Numbered from the stretch's first letter, positions 7,709 through 14,807 are shown. The stretch is DNA of 18,263 bases from DASPWV01 sp046727855 (GCA_046727855.1 JBKPDL010000037.1:1-18263); one strand, 5' to 3'. The notes: generated by a model from the sequence alone, not told the origin. Program-made: numbers and translations.

Positions 7709-7757
7709 CTGCGTTCTTATCTGCGTCTGCCTGCGTTCTATCTGTGTTCATCCGCGG
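7709..7757. repeat. Imperfect 10-12 base tandem repeat at the cobA-hemD / hemB junction
   Basis: Successive units on the + strand are CTGCGTTCTTAT (7709-7720), CTGCGTCTGC (7721-7730), CTGCGTTCTAT (7731-7741) and CTGTGTTCATC (7742-7752), then CGCGG. The array covers the last codons of cobA-hemD and the 31-base gap before hemB. It is a single-orientation array, unlike the two-armed islands elsewhere in the window. It makes the hemB start ambiguous and gives the C-terminal AADEHR of the upstream protein. Confidence 0.7.
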
Positions 7758-9288
7758 CCACTTCGATCCTCGCAAAGTGCGTCACGATCGCATCCACGAG
7801 CGCCGGCACTGTCGACGGCGACGCGGTGATCTGCGGGTTGATACCGTAGCGATGCGCGGCATCGTTAGTCGCCGGACCGATCGTGGCGACCACCGTGTGG
7901 CTGAGCAGATCCACGGCCTGCTCCGAGCCGTGAATGGTGATGAACGCCCGTACTGCCGACGCGCTCGAGAAGGTCACGACGTCGATGCGGCCGTCGAGCA
8001 GCTGCCGGTAGATCGAGAGATGCGCATCGCTTTCGGCCGTGACCGTACGATACGCTACCACCTCCGTGACATGCGCGCCGGCGGCGCGCAGCTGCTCGGG
8101 CAGGACATCACGCGCGATGTCGGCTTTCGGAAACAGGACCTTCCGGCCGCTCAGCGCGCCAGTGCTCTTGAGCGCCGCCACAACGCCTTCGGCACGGTGA
8201 TCGTCTGGCATCAGGTCCACCTTCAACCCGAACCGCGTAAAGCGCGCTGCCGTGCCTGGGCCAACCGCACACAATTTCGTGCCCGCAAGCGAGCGCGTAT
8301 CAGACGGTCCCAGGAGCAGGCGATCCATGAACGCGTTGGCGCCGTTCGCGCTGGTGAACACAATCCAGTCGAAGCTGCCGGCGCGCGCGCACGCTTCGTC
8401 GAGCGCGGTGTAATCCTCAGGCGGAACGACGTTGATCAGCGGCGCCTCCACCGCTTCGGCGCCTTGCGCTTCCAGCAGCTCCACGAGCTCACCCGCCTGA
8501 TCGCGCGATCGAGTCACGAGCACACGCCGGCCGAACAACGGCCTTGCGTCGAACCATCGTAAGTGTTCGCGCAGGCTGACGACGCTGCCCACCACGAGCG
8601 TGGCGGGACCCGGCGGCGGCTGATCCTGAATGCGTTCGGCGAGCTCCTGGAGCGTGCCAGTCATCGTTTGCTGCGTCAGCAGCGTGCCGTTGACGATGAT
8701 CGCGGCGCTTTCGGAGGGCGGCCGGCCGTGCTCCAACAGCGCGTCGAGCATTGCCGGCAACTGTCGTGGCCCGGCGTAGCACACGATGGTCCCTTCAAGC
8801 CGCGCGAGCGCGGCCCAGTCCACGCGCGCGCGCTGTCGCCCTTCATCCTCATGACCACGAACAAAGGTAAGCGTGTCGCCGCCGCCGGGATAGGTGACCG
8901 GAATTCCGGCATACGCAGGCGAGGCCAGCGCCGCCGGTAATCCGGGGATCACTTCGAACGGAATCCGTTGTTCGTGCAGAAACAGCGCCTCGACGCCGCC
9001 CTGATCGAAGACAAACGGATCGCCCCACTTGAGCCGCGCGATCAGTTTGTTCTCGGTCGCCTTCTCCGCGATCAGATAACAGATCGCTTCCTGTTCCGGA
9101 CGCTCCGGCGCGGCGCTGCCGACGTCGATCTTCTCCGCATGCGCCGGCGCGAGCGTGAGCAGCCGCGGATGCACCATGCGGTCGTAAATCACGACATCGG
9201 CCGCTTCCAGGCAGCGCAACCCGCGCGCCGTGATCAAATCCGGCGCGCCGGGTCCGGTCCCGATGAGGTAGACGATCCGCCGCAGCAC
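7738..9288 (-). CDS. cobA-hemD: Fused uroporphyrinogen-III C-methyltransferase / uroporphyrinogen-III synthase
   Basis: A 516-residue two-domain cytoplasmic protein. Residues 1-245 are a tetrapyrrole methylase of the SUMT type (uroporphyrinogen III to precorrin-2, the branch to siroheme and cobamides), with the SAM-binding turn LIGTGPGAPDLIT (8-20), RLKWGDPFVF (85-94), IPGLPAALASPAYAGIPVTYPGG (114-136) and VVGSVVSLR (232-240). Residues 250-505 are HemD, which closes hydroxymethylbilane to uroporphyrinogen III: GRRVLVTRSRDQAGEL (253-268), IVFTSANGANAF and TFSSASAVRAF. Some methylase motifs differ from the usual form (RLKWGDP for RLKGGDP, FDQGGVE for FGRGGEE, GIPVTYPGG for GIPLTHRG). The start is a GTG with no Shine-Dalgarno but a TAGAAT box 6 bases upstream. 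It lies between hemC and hemB, as expected for the pathway order. Confidence 0.95.
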   Translation of the reverse strand: MLRRIVYLIGTGPGAPDLITARGLRCLEAADVVIYDRMVHPRLLTLAPAHAEKIDVGSAAPERPEQEAICYLIAEKATENKLIARLKWGDPFVFDQGGVEALFLHEQRIPFEVIPGLPAALASPAYAGIPVTYPGGGDTLTFVRGHEDEGRQRARVDWAALARLEGTIVCYAGPRQLPAMLDALLEHGRPPSESAAIIVNGTLLTQQTMTGTLQELAERIQDQPPPGPATLVVGSVVSLREHLRWFDARPLFGRRVLVTRSRDQAGELVELLEAQGAEAVEAPLINVVPPEDYTALDEACARAGSFDWIVFTSANGANAFMDRLLLGPSDTRSLAGTKLCAVGPGTAARFTRFGLKVDLMPDDHRAEGVVAALKSTGALSGRKVLFPKADIARDVLPEQLRAAGAHVTEVVAYRTVTAESDAHLSIYRQLLDGRIDVVTFSSASAVRAFITIHGSEQAVDLLSHTVVATIGPATNDAAHRYGINPQITASPSTVPALVDAIVTHFARIEVAADEHR

Positions 9289-9496
9289 GACGAAATTCTA
9301 CTGTGGCTCCGCAACTACGGACGTACCGAGAGGGAATGCCGCGGATGGAGAGGGAACCCGCGGATTACCGCAGAGCAACCGCCGTGGATCCGCGTTCGGC
9401 AGATCGCCCGGCATTGCCGGTGCGCCGATTGAAGCAACACGCGGCCACTTCGGCCGTGTCTGCCGAGCGCCTCCGTGTTCTCCGCGCTCCGTGGCC
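9289..9496. repeat. Gap between hemC and cobA-hemD with short degenerate repeats
   Basis: No gene is visible. It contains a 20-base-period direct repeat (gagagggaatgccgcggat at 9328-9346, then gagagggaacccgcggat at 9348-9365), several CGCGGAT/CCGCGG words, a 5-base stem CGGCC/GGCCG (9442-9446 with 9452-9456) and, next to the hemC stop, an array of CTCCGTGTT / CTCCGCG / CTCCGTGGC words (9471-9496). The stem is not followed by a clean T-run on the minus strand. The composition resembles the other simple-repeat gaps in the window. Confidence 0.5.
9295..9300 (-). promoter_or_regulatory. Possible -10 box of a leaderless cobA-hemD transcript
   Basis: On the minus strand TAGAAT is followed by exactly six bases (TTCGTC) and then the GTG start of cobA-hemD. 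No Shine-Dalgarno is present. This is the geometry of leaderless promoters (TANNNT box, transcription beginning at the start codon). I see no convincing -35 box. Inference. Confidence 0.4.
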
Positions 9497-10447
9497 TCAG
9501 GCGCCAAGGATTTCGCCGGCGCCTTTCTTCAACAGCGCCTTCGCAATTGACTCGCCGATCGACACCGCGTCTTTGCGTCGCCCCGTGGCTTCATCGCGGA
9601 TCGCACGACACCCGTCGGGTGAGACGACGATCGCGATAACGGTGAGATCGTCACCGTGGATGCGCGCGTATGCGCCAAGCGGCATCTGACATCCTCCGCC
9701 CAGCGCTCCGACAATCGCGCGCTCGGCGATGAGCGCATCCATTGCGTCGGAGTCACTGATCGCACTAACGAGCTGCGCGACGTCCGGCTGATCGCTGCGC
9801 GTCTGGATCGAGACGATGCCTTGTCCAGGCGCCGGCACAACGACATCCACGGGAAGCGCCAGCGAGATACGCGCCGAGTAGCCGAGGCGTTTCAGTCCTG
9901 CACAAGCCAGCACGCAGGCGTCGCACTCGCCCGCATCGAGCTTTCTCAAACGGGTATCCACGTTGCCGCGAATCGGGACGAAAGCGCCCCGCCCGAAAAC
10001 GCTTCTCAGTTGCGCCACGCGACGCACGCTGCTCGTGCCTATCCGCGGCTCGGCGCCGAGACGGCCTGCCAGAGCAGCGATGTCGGCCACCGTTTCACCG
10101 TGCGGCAGCAGCAGCGCGTCACGAGGATCTTCGCGTCGTAAGGTCGCCGCGATTCTCAATCCCTGGGGCAACGCCGCGGAGAGATCCTTGCTGCTGTGGA
10201 CAGCCGCGTCGATCCGTCCGTCGAGGAGCGCGTCCTCGATCTCCTTCACGAACGTCGCTTTCACGGATATGCCCGGGCGGGTTGGCGTGCCTGAAGTGGC
10301 CGGTGGATCTGGTGGTTCGTCGCCGCCAGTCCTGATGATCGATAGTTCGCAAATCGTGCCAGTGCGCTCCGCGATCAGGCGCGCCACGGTGTTCGCCTGC
10401 CAGAGCGCGAGTTGACTCCCGCGCGTCCCAATCCGGAGCGGCGTCAT
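9497..10447 (-). CDS. hemC: Porphobilinogen deaminase (hydroxymethylbilane synthase)
   Basis: Joins four porphobilinogen units into hydroxymethylbilane in the cytoplasm using a covalent dipyrromethane cofactor. The 316-residue protein begins with the standard IGTRGSQLALWQA (6-18), has the catalytic aspartate Asp88 in AAVHSSKDLS, RIGTSSVRRVAQL (135-147), RGNVDTRLRKL (160-170), APGQG (206-210) and the cofactor-binding Cys253 in LGGGCQMPLGAYA. A proline-rich segment (DEPPDPPATSGTPTRPG, 43-59) replaces the shorter loop seen in E. coli. Its ATG overlaps the hemA stop by 4 bases (ATGA), with AAGGA 9 bases upstream inside hemA, so it is coupled to hemA. Its product is the substrate of the HemD domain encoded next. 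Confidence 0.97.
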   Translation of the reverse strand: MTPLRIGTRGSQLALWQANTVARLIAERTGTICELSIIRTGGDEPPDPPATSGTPTRPGISVKATFVKEIEDALLDGRIDAAVHSSKDLSAALPQGLRIAATLRREDPRDALLLPHGETVADIAALAGRLGAEPRIGTSSVRRVAQLRSVFGRGAFVPIRGNVDTRLRKLDAGECDACVLACAGLKRLGYSARISLALPVDVVVPAPGQGIVSIQTRSDQPDVAQLVSAISDSDAMDALIAERAIVGALGGGCQMPLGAYARIHGDDLTVIAIVVSPDGCRAIRDEATGRRKDAVSIGESIAKALLKKGAGEILGA

Positions 10448-11730
10448 GATTCGGGATCCTTGTCCTTGTCGCCGAGCGCGAACAGGCGGCTGAGCGCGTC
10501 GGTGTACTGGCCAACGAGCTCCGCGTCGCCGAGGGTTTTCAGCTGCTCCGTCGGATTCAGCAACAGCTTTTCGATGATGAGCCGTGTGATCTCGTCCACG
10601 CGGCCGCGCACTTCGGGAGGCAGGCCCGACAGCTTCGAGTCGAGCCGCTCGAGCTCCGACAGGCGAATGGCTTCGAAGCGCTGGCGCAGGGCGACGACCG
10701 TAGGGATCGCTTGTCGCGAGCGCTGCCAGGTTACGAACTTTTTCACTTCGTCATCGACGATCTGCTCGGCGCGGCCCGCTTCGCCGTCGCGCTTTTCGAG
10801 GTTCTCGCGGACGATCGCCTGGAGATCGTCGATGTTGTACAGAAACACCTGCTCGATGTCGGCGGCGTTGGGCTCGACGTCGCGGGGCACCGCGATATCG
10901 ATCAGGAAGAGCGGTCGCGTGCGGCTCGCCGGCATGCTCGCGGCAATCTGCGACTTGCTCAGAATCGGTGTCGGTGAGCCGGTGGCCGTGATCACGATAT
11001 CCGACTCGCGAAGTGCTTGCGCGAGCACATCCCACGGCGCAGCCGTGCCCCCAACTTCATCAGCCAGCTCCTGCGCATGCGCGAGTGTGGGGCTGGTAAT
11101 CTGAAGCGCGCCGATGCCCTGCGCCTTGAGATGCGTGGCTGTGAGCTTGCCCATCTCGCCCGTGCCGATCACCAGCACGCGGCGGCCGTGGAGGTTGCCG
11201 AAGATCTTCCGCGCGAGGCTGACTGCGGCAAAGCTCACCGACACAGCGCCTTCGGCCAGCGCCGTTTCCGACCGTACACGTTTGCCGACGGCAAATGCCC
11301 AGTGAAACAACTTGTTCAGCAGCGCGCCCGTGGCATGGGCATCGGCCGCGACGCTGTACGCCTCTTTGACCTGCCCGAGAATCTGCGGTTCGCCGACCAC
11401 CAGCGAATCCAGACCGGACGCGACGCGAAAGAGATGGCGCGCCGCGTCGTGATCGACGTGCGAGTACAGGTGTGGACGGATGCGTTCGGCGGGAAGCTGG
11501 TGGAACTCGCTGACGAACGTAGTCAGATCTTCGAACGTCGGCGCCGGATCGTCGCACGCGACATACAGTTCCGCGCGGTTGCACGTTGACACCACCACCG
11601 CCTCGTGTGCTGCGGGACGCGCCGCCAATGCGGCGACGGCGCGATCCAGTCCGCGGCTGCAGAAATCCAATCGCTCGCGAAGTTCAACCGGTGCGGTTCT
11701 GTGACTGGCGCCAACGAGGAGCAGGTGCAT
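10444..11730 (-). CDS. hemA: Glutamyl-tRNA reductase
   Basis: Reduces glutamyl-tRNA(Glu) to glutamate-1-semialdehyde with NADPH, the entry and usual control point of the C5 heme pathway. The 428-residue protein has GASHRTAPVELRE (7-19), the catalytic Cys50 in STCNRAELY, GLDSLVVGEPQILGQVK (a family hallmark), a Rossmann motif VLVIGTGEMGK, the block LIDIAVPRDVEP and a helical C-terminal dimerisation region. The length is typical. The ATG at 11730 is fixed by the N-terminal motif (MHLLLVGASHRT). I see no Shine-Dalgarno, and the 7-base repeat island ends only 12 bases upstream, so initiation and perhaps mRNA structure here are unusual. It is coupled to hemC by a 4-base overlap. Confidence 0.97.
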   Translation of the reverse strand: MHLLLVGASHRTAPVELRERLDFCSRGLDRAVAALAARPAAHEAVVVSTCNRAELYVACDDPAPTFEDLTTFVSEFHQLPAERIRPHLYSHVDHDAARHLFRVASGLDSLVVGEPQILGQVKEAYSVAADAHATGALLNKLFHWAFAVGKRVRSETALAEGAVSVSFAAVSLARKIFGNLHGRRVLVIGTGEMGKLTATHLKAQGIGALQITSPTLAHAQELADEVGGTAAPWDVLAQALRESDIVITATGSPTPILSKSQIAASMPASRTRPLFLIDIAVPRDVEPNAADIEQVFLYNIDDLQAIVRENLEKRDGEAGRAEQIVDDEVKKFVTWQRSRQAIPTVVALRQRFEAIRLSELERLDSKLSGLPPEVRGRVDEITRLIIEKLLLNPTEQLKTLGDAELVGQYTDALSRLFALGDKDKDPES

Positions 11731-11742
11731 CGGAAGTTACAA

Positions 11743-11882
11743 GTTCAAAGTTCAAAGTTCAAAGTTCAAAGTTCAAAGTTCAAAGTGAGTGGAAAAGTTG
11801 GAAAGTGGAAAGTAGCCGGAAATGGCACTCGATAACTTCACCCTTTTAACTAACTTTGAATTTTGAATTTTGAACTTTGAAC
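11743..11882. repeat. Two-armed 7-base repeat island between ccsA and hemA
   Basis: Six perfect GTTCAAA units run from 11743 to 11784. After decayed units (ggaaagt twice near 11800) and a central spacer, four units TTTGAAT, TTTGAAT, TTTGAAC, TTTGAAC run from 11855 to 11882 in the opposite orientation. The two arms are reverse complements and could form a long hairpin in the leftward transcript between the ccsA stop and the hemA start. No gene lies in the gap. Confidence 0.9.
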
Positions 11883-11890
11883 TGACTGCA

Positions 11891-12718
11891 TCAGAAGTTG
11901 TGACTGTCGGTCAAGAAGTAGCTGACCGGAACGAAATTGAGCAGGACGATGACGAATCCCACCGCTGAGAGATAAGCCGAGCGCTTGCCGCGCCAGCCGA
12001 TCGCGCGCCGGGCGATCATCCCGAACGTGTAGACCGACCACGTGATCATGGCGACGAAGATCTTCGGATCGGCCAGTGACATCGCCTGCACACGCGGGTC
12101 GGTCGCGGCAGACGCTCGCGCCTCGACCACCCAGAACGCTCCCGCCGCGAGGCCCACTGTCATCAGCAGCCAGCCGATCAGAACCGATCGCGAGTTCATC
12201 ACATCGAGCACCTGCAGCGAGGGCAGGCGGGTGAAGAAGAAATCGAGGTGTTTCGCCTTGATCTCCTTGAACTGCAGCAGATAGGTGACGCCGATCACCG
12301 CTGCCAGGCCGAAGCTCGCATACGCGCCGAGCAGTGCCGAGACGTGAATCCAGAACAGCGGCGATTCGAGCACAGGCGAGCGTGGCTCGACGTCCGGTGT
12401 TTGCAGCGTGGGCAGTAGCTGCAGGATCACCACGATCGGAAGGATGAAGATCCCGAGCCCGCGCTCTTCGGTGGTGACTTCCGTATAGAGGTACGCGAGC
12501 GCCAGCAGCCACACGAACGTGGAGATCGCCTGTGTCGCCCCCGCAAACGGCACGTGCCCCGCCTCCATCGTCTGCATCCCGATCGCAAAGGTGTGGATCA
12601 GCGTGCCGGCGACGAGGAGTGCGGTCGCGGCGCGCCCCGCCCCCGGTCTGCGGCGCGCGAAGTGCAGCGCATACGCGACAAACGAGCAGAAGTAGACAGC
12701 GAGCAGCGCGAATTGCAC
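11891..12718 (-). CDS. ccsA: CcsA/HemX-type cytochrome c assembly membrane protein
   Basis: An integral membrane protein of the cytochrome c assembly (CcsA/HemX) family, linked to heme delivery for cytochrome c or to control of HemA. From the GTG at 12718 it has 275 residues, close to the size of Bacillus HemX, with about eight membrane helices and candidate heme-ligand histidines His42 (LIHTFAIGMQ) and His125 (FWIHVSALLGAYASFG). The conserved late block is SLADPKIFVAMITWSVYTFGM (214-234). It lacks the tryptophan-rich WGxxWxWD motif of large CcsA/CcmF proteins, which favours the HemX-like subgroup. The frame is open further upstream but that is antisense-like filler inside the preceding gene. 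The GTG lies one base after the stop of the VWFA gene, with no clear Shine-Dalgarno, suggesting coupling. It precedes hemA. Confidence 0.9.
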   Translation of the reverse strand: MQFALLAVYFCSFVAYALHFARRRPGAGRAATALLVAGTLIHTFAIGMQTMEAGHVPFAGATQAISTFVWLLALAYLYTEVTTEERGLGIFILPIVVILQLLPTLQTPDVEPRSPVLESPLFWIHVSALLGAYASFGLAAVIGVTYLLQFKEIKAKHLDFFFTRLPSLQVLDVMNSRSVLIGWLLMTVGLAAGAFWVVEARASAATDPRVQAMSLADPKIFVAMITWSVYTFGMIARRAIGWRGKRSAYLSAVGFVIVLLNFVPVSYFLTDSHNF

Positions 12719-12719
12719 G

Positions 12720-13643
12720 TCAGTGTGACGCCGGCGCGTAGTAGCCGCGCTTGGTGCGAGCGACTGCTCCGGTTCGTGCCACCTGCACGACGACGCGGCG
12801 CCAGGAGCCATCGCGGCGCCCGTTTTTCGACGCGTAGCCGAGCGTGTACTGGCTCGAGAGCTCGTCGGAGATCTGGCCGTAGACGTCCTTGAGTTCTTCG
12901 ACGCGCTGGATGAAAAAGGCGCGGCCGCCGGTTTCCTGCGCCAATTGCCGCAACACGAACTCGGCTTCGCGGAACCCTTTGGATGCGGGCGCGTCTCTCG
13001 GCTGCAGCCCGATCGTGTAGAGCGCCGTCTCAGATCGCTTGGCGAGGTCGAGCACCTCTTCGTAGGTCACGAGGCTCGACGTGTCCTCGCCGTCCGACAA
13101 GACGATGATGGCGCGGCGACGCACTTCGTCTTGCGATTTCGCTTTGATCTTGGCGAGCTCTTTGAGCGAGATGTAGATCGCGTTGTGCAGCGACGTCGAG
13201 CCGCCGGCCGTGGCGGCGCGGATCGCACGCTCCAGATCAGCGACGTTGTTGGTGAAGTCCTGCGTGATTTCGACTCTACTGTCGAAATCGACGACTTGCG
13301 CGAAATCCTGCGGTCGTAGCTTTCGTGCGAACCCAATCGCCGCCTCCTGAGCAATCTGCAGCCGATTCTCCATGCTCGCGCTCGTGTCGATGAGCAGCGA
13401 GAACGCAATCGGCAGGCTCGAGCGATTGAAAAAGAGCAAGTCCTGCTTGGTTCCGTCCTCGTAAACCGCGAAATCTCCCTCAGAGAGGTCGGTCAGGTAG
13501 CGATTCTGCGGATCCATCACCGTCACATTGAGCGACACGACGTCGATGGCGGCGCGAAAGATCTGCTGTTGCGGTTTAGCCGGCGTTTGCGCGTGCGCCG
13601 AGACGAGCGCTGTGACGACGATGGCGAGCGGGAGTATGCGCAT
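12720..13643 (-). CDS. Secreted von Willebrand factor A domain protein, acidobacterial type, intact MIDAS
   Basis: A 307-residue exported protein with signal peptide MRILPLAIVVTALVSAHAQ, then a beta module (VSLNVTVMDPQNRYLTDLSEGDFAVYEDG, 36-64) that precedes the VWFA domain in the 'VWFA-related acidobacterial' family. The domain has a complete metal-ion-dependent adhesion site: D86-T-S-A-S90, Thr150 in GGSTSLHNA and Asp184 in LSDGEDTSS. The C-terminus (YTLGYASKNGRRDGSWRRVVVQV...KRGYYAP) is also typical of the family. The partner is unknown. Its ATG directly follows the stop of the upstream paralogue (TAAATG), and its own stop is one base from the ccsA start, so it sits tightly inside the head of the heme cluster. 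Confidence 0.92.
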   Translation of the reverse strand: MRILPLAIVVTALVSAHAQTPAKPQQQIFRAAIDVVSLNVTVMDPQNRYLTDLSEGDFAVYEDGTKQDLLFFNRSSLPIAFSLLIDTSASMENRLQIAQEAAIGFARKLRPQDFAQVVDFDSRVEITQDFTNNVADLERAIRAATAGGSTSLHNAIYISLKELAKIKAKSQDEVRRRAIIVLSDGEDTSSLVTYEEVLDLAKRSETALYTIGLQPRDAPASKGFREAEFVLRQLAQETGGRAFFIQRVEELKDVYGQISDELSSQYTLGYASKNGRRDGSWRRVVVQVARTGAVARTKRGYYAPASH

Positions 13644-14546
13644 TTACTTTGCGGACGAGCCACGGGCCGGGCTTCCCTGCGTCTCGACACCCGGCCCGGC
13701 GGCCGACACTTCGATCCGCTCTGGAGGAATGAGCGAATCAGGACGACCATATACCACACGATACTGGGATTTGAGGATAGTCGCGACATTGCGCAGCTGG
13801 TCCTCGAAGGCGCTCGCGGCGAGCACGTCGAACCGGATGCCGCCATGCTCACGCGGCCCGCGATCGAGGACCGTTGCACGATTGCGAATCTCATCCTTCA
13901 GCATCGGCGAGTCCGGGTTCAGCAGCACGACCGCAGACAGCGCCGCGCCGCTCTCCCGCACCGCGTCGAGGACTTGCTGATAGTGGAGGGTGCTGAACTC
14001 CGTCCCCTCCGTTGAAATCACGACGATCGCCGCACGATCCGCTTCGCGCTTGCGCAGACCACGAGCGGCGTCGCGCACCGCATCCAGGAGCGTTGCGCCG
14101 CTGGCCGGCATCGCGAAGATCCGGCCCACGCCGTCGAGCAGCGCGTTCGACGAGGTCGTGTAGTCGACGAGAATCGTCGGACGGTCGGCGTAACCGATGA
14201 GCGCAATCGGACCGATGCCTTCGGCAGCGTTGAGAAAGGCCGTGACGGCACGCCGAATATCGGCAATGGCGTTGGTGGCCGCCTGGGTGTTGTCGATGAG
14301 AAGCGCCACGGGCATTGGCGAAGTTGCTTGCGCGACGCGCAGCACTTCGCGCTGCACGCCGTCTTCACGCACGATGAAGTCCTTGACGCCGAGGTCGGCA
14401 ACAGGCTTGTGCGTGTCGCGATCGAAGGCGTTGACGTACAGAACCCGCTCGCGAGCCTGAGCTGCAAGCGAGGCGAGGTGGGCGCCGAAGAGGAGGCTGC
14501 AAGCGAGGCCTCCGGCCAGAATTCGAAAGGCGGCTGTTGGAACCAT
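13644..14546 (-). CDS. Secreted VWFA-like protein with a degenerate MIDAS
   Basis: A 300-residue paralogue of the next gene. The chosen ATG at 14546 gives a signal peptide (MVPTAAFRILAGGLACSLLF...SLAAQA); the frame continues upstream for 51 residues but that part is proline/arginine-rich, covers the repeat region and is not convincing. The beta module (LGVKDFIVREDGVQREVLRV, 52-71) and VWFA fold (PVALLIDNTQAATNA, SGATLLDAVRDAARGL, AAIVVISTEGTEFS) are recognisable. The metal site is degraded: D85-N-T-Q-A89 in place of DxSxS, and Glu180 where the partner has Asp184. Metal-dependent ligand binding is therefore doubtful, and a structural role or pairing with the neighbour is possible (inference). 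It is the first gene of the leftward cluster. Confidence 0.88.
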   Translation of the reverse strand: MVPTAAFRILAGGLACSLLFGAHLASLAAQARERVLYVNAFDRDTHKPVADLGVKDFIVREDGVQREVLRVAQATSPMPVALLIDNTQAATNAIADIRRAVTAFLNAAEGIGPIALIGYADRPTILVDYTTSSNALLDGVGRIFAMPASGATLLDAVRDAARGLRKREADRAAIVVISTEGTEFSTLHYQQVLDAVRESGAALSAVVLLNPDSPMLKDEIRNRATVLDRGPREHGGIRFDVLAASAFEDQLRNVATILKSQYRVVYGRPDSLIPPERIEVSAAGPGVETQGSPARGSSAK

Positions 14547-14586
14547 AGGAAAATCCGCAGGCCGAGGCGCTTCGGCAACTGGCTTA

Positions 14587-14592
14587 AGTATA
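14587..14592 (-). promoter_or_regulatory. Possible -10 box for the leftward VWFA-heme cluster
   Basis: On the minus strand TATACT stands about 40 bases upstream of the ATG at 14546, in the gap between divergent transcription units where a promoter is expected. No good -35 hexamer is found at 16-18 bases, so this is a candidate only. Confidence 0.35.
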
Positions 14593-14601
14593 GCTGGACG
14601 C

Positions 14602-14777
14602 GTGCGGCAGATGCGAAAGGTTCGACAAGTGTGAAAAGAGCGGGTGAACGGCTGCACGGGTGGGGTACGGGGGTACGGCGCGCACGGCATCTTGCGCATC
14701 TATTGCGCCTCCGCCCTTGCGCGTCGCACCTTTTGCACCTTCCGCACGGTGCACCGAAGCGCATCTTTTGCGCCTAC
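14602..14777. repeat. Two-armed, mostly 9-base repeat island in the divergent gap
   Basis: Left arm: GTGCGGCAG, ATGCGAAAG, GTTCGACAAG, TGTGAAAAG (14602-14638). Right arm, inverted relative to the left: TCGCACCTT, TTGCACCTT, CCGCACGGT, then CGCATCTTT and TGCGCCTAC (14724-14777). Between them are a doubled GGGGTACG (14662-14677) and further TTGCGC words. The perfect 10-base palindrome CGGTGCACCG sits at 14747-14756. The gap 14547-14819 holds no gene that I can support. Confidence 0.65.
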
Positions 14778-14807
14778 GGCGAGCGTCGCCGTCGCACCTT
14801 GCTGCGT

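Noticed and set aside
11743..11882. CRISPR array
   Set aside because: The repeats are 7 bases with no spacers, and no cas gene is present.
12719..12811. Upstream extension of the CcsA-like protein
   Set aside because: It lies inside the VWFA gene and encodes a charged stretch without membrane character; GTG 12718 gives the normal family length.
14547..14699. N-terminal extension of the degenerate VWFA protein
   Set aside because: It lies in the repeat and promoter region, is Pro/Arg-rich and would precede a good signal peptide.
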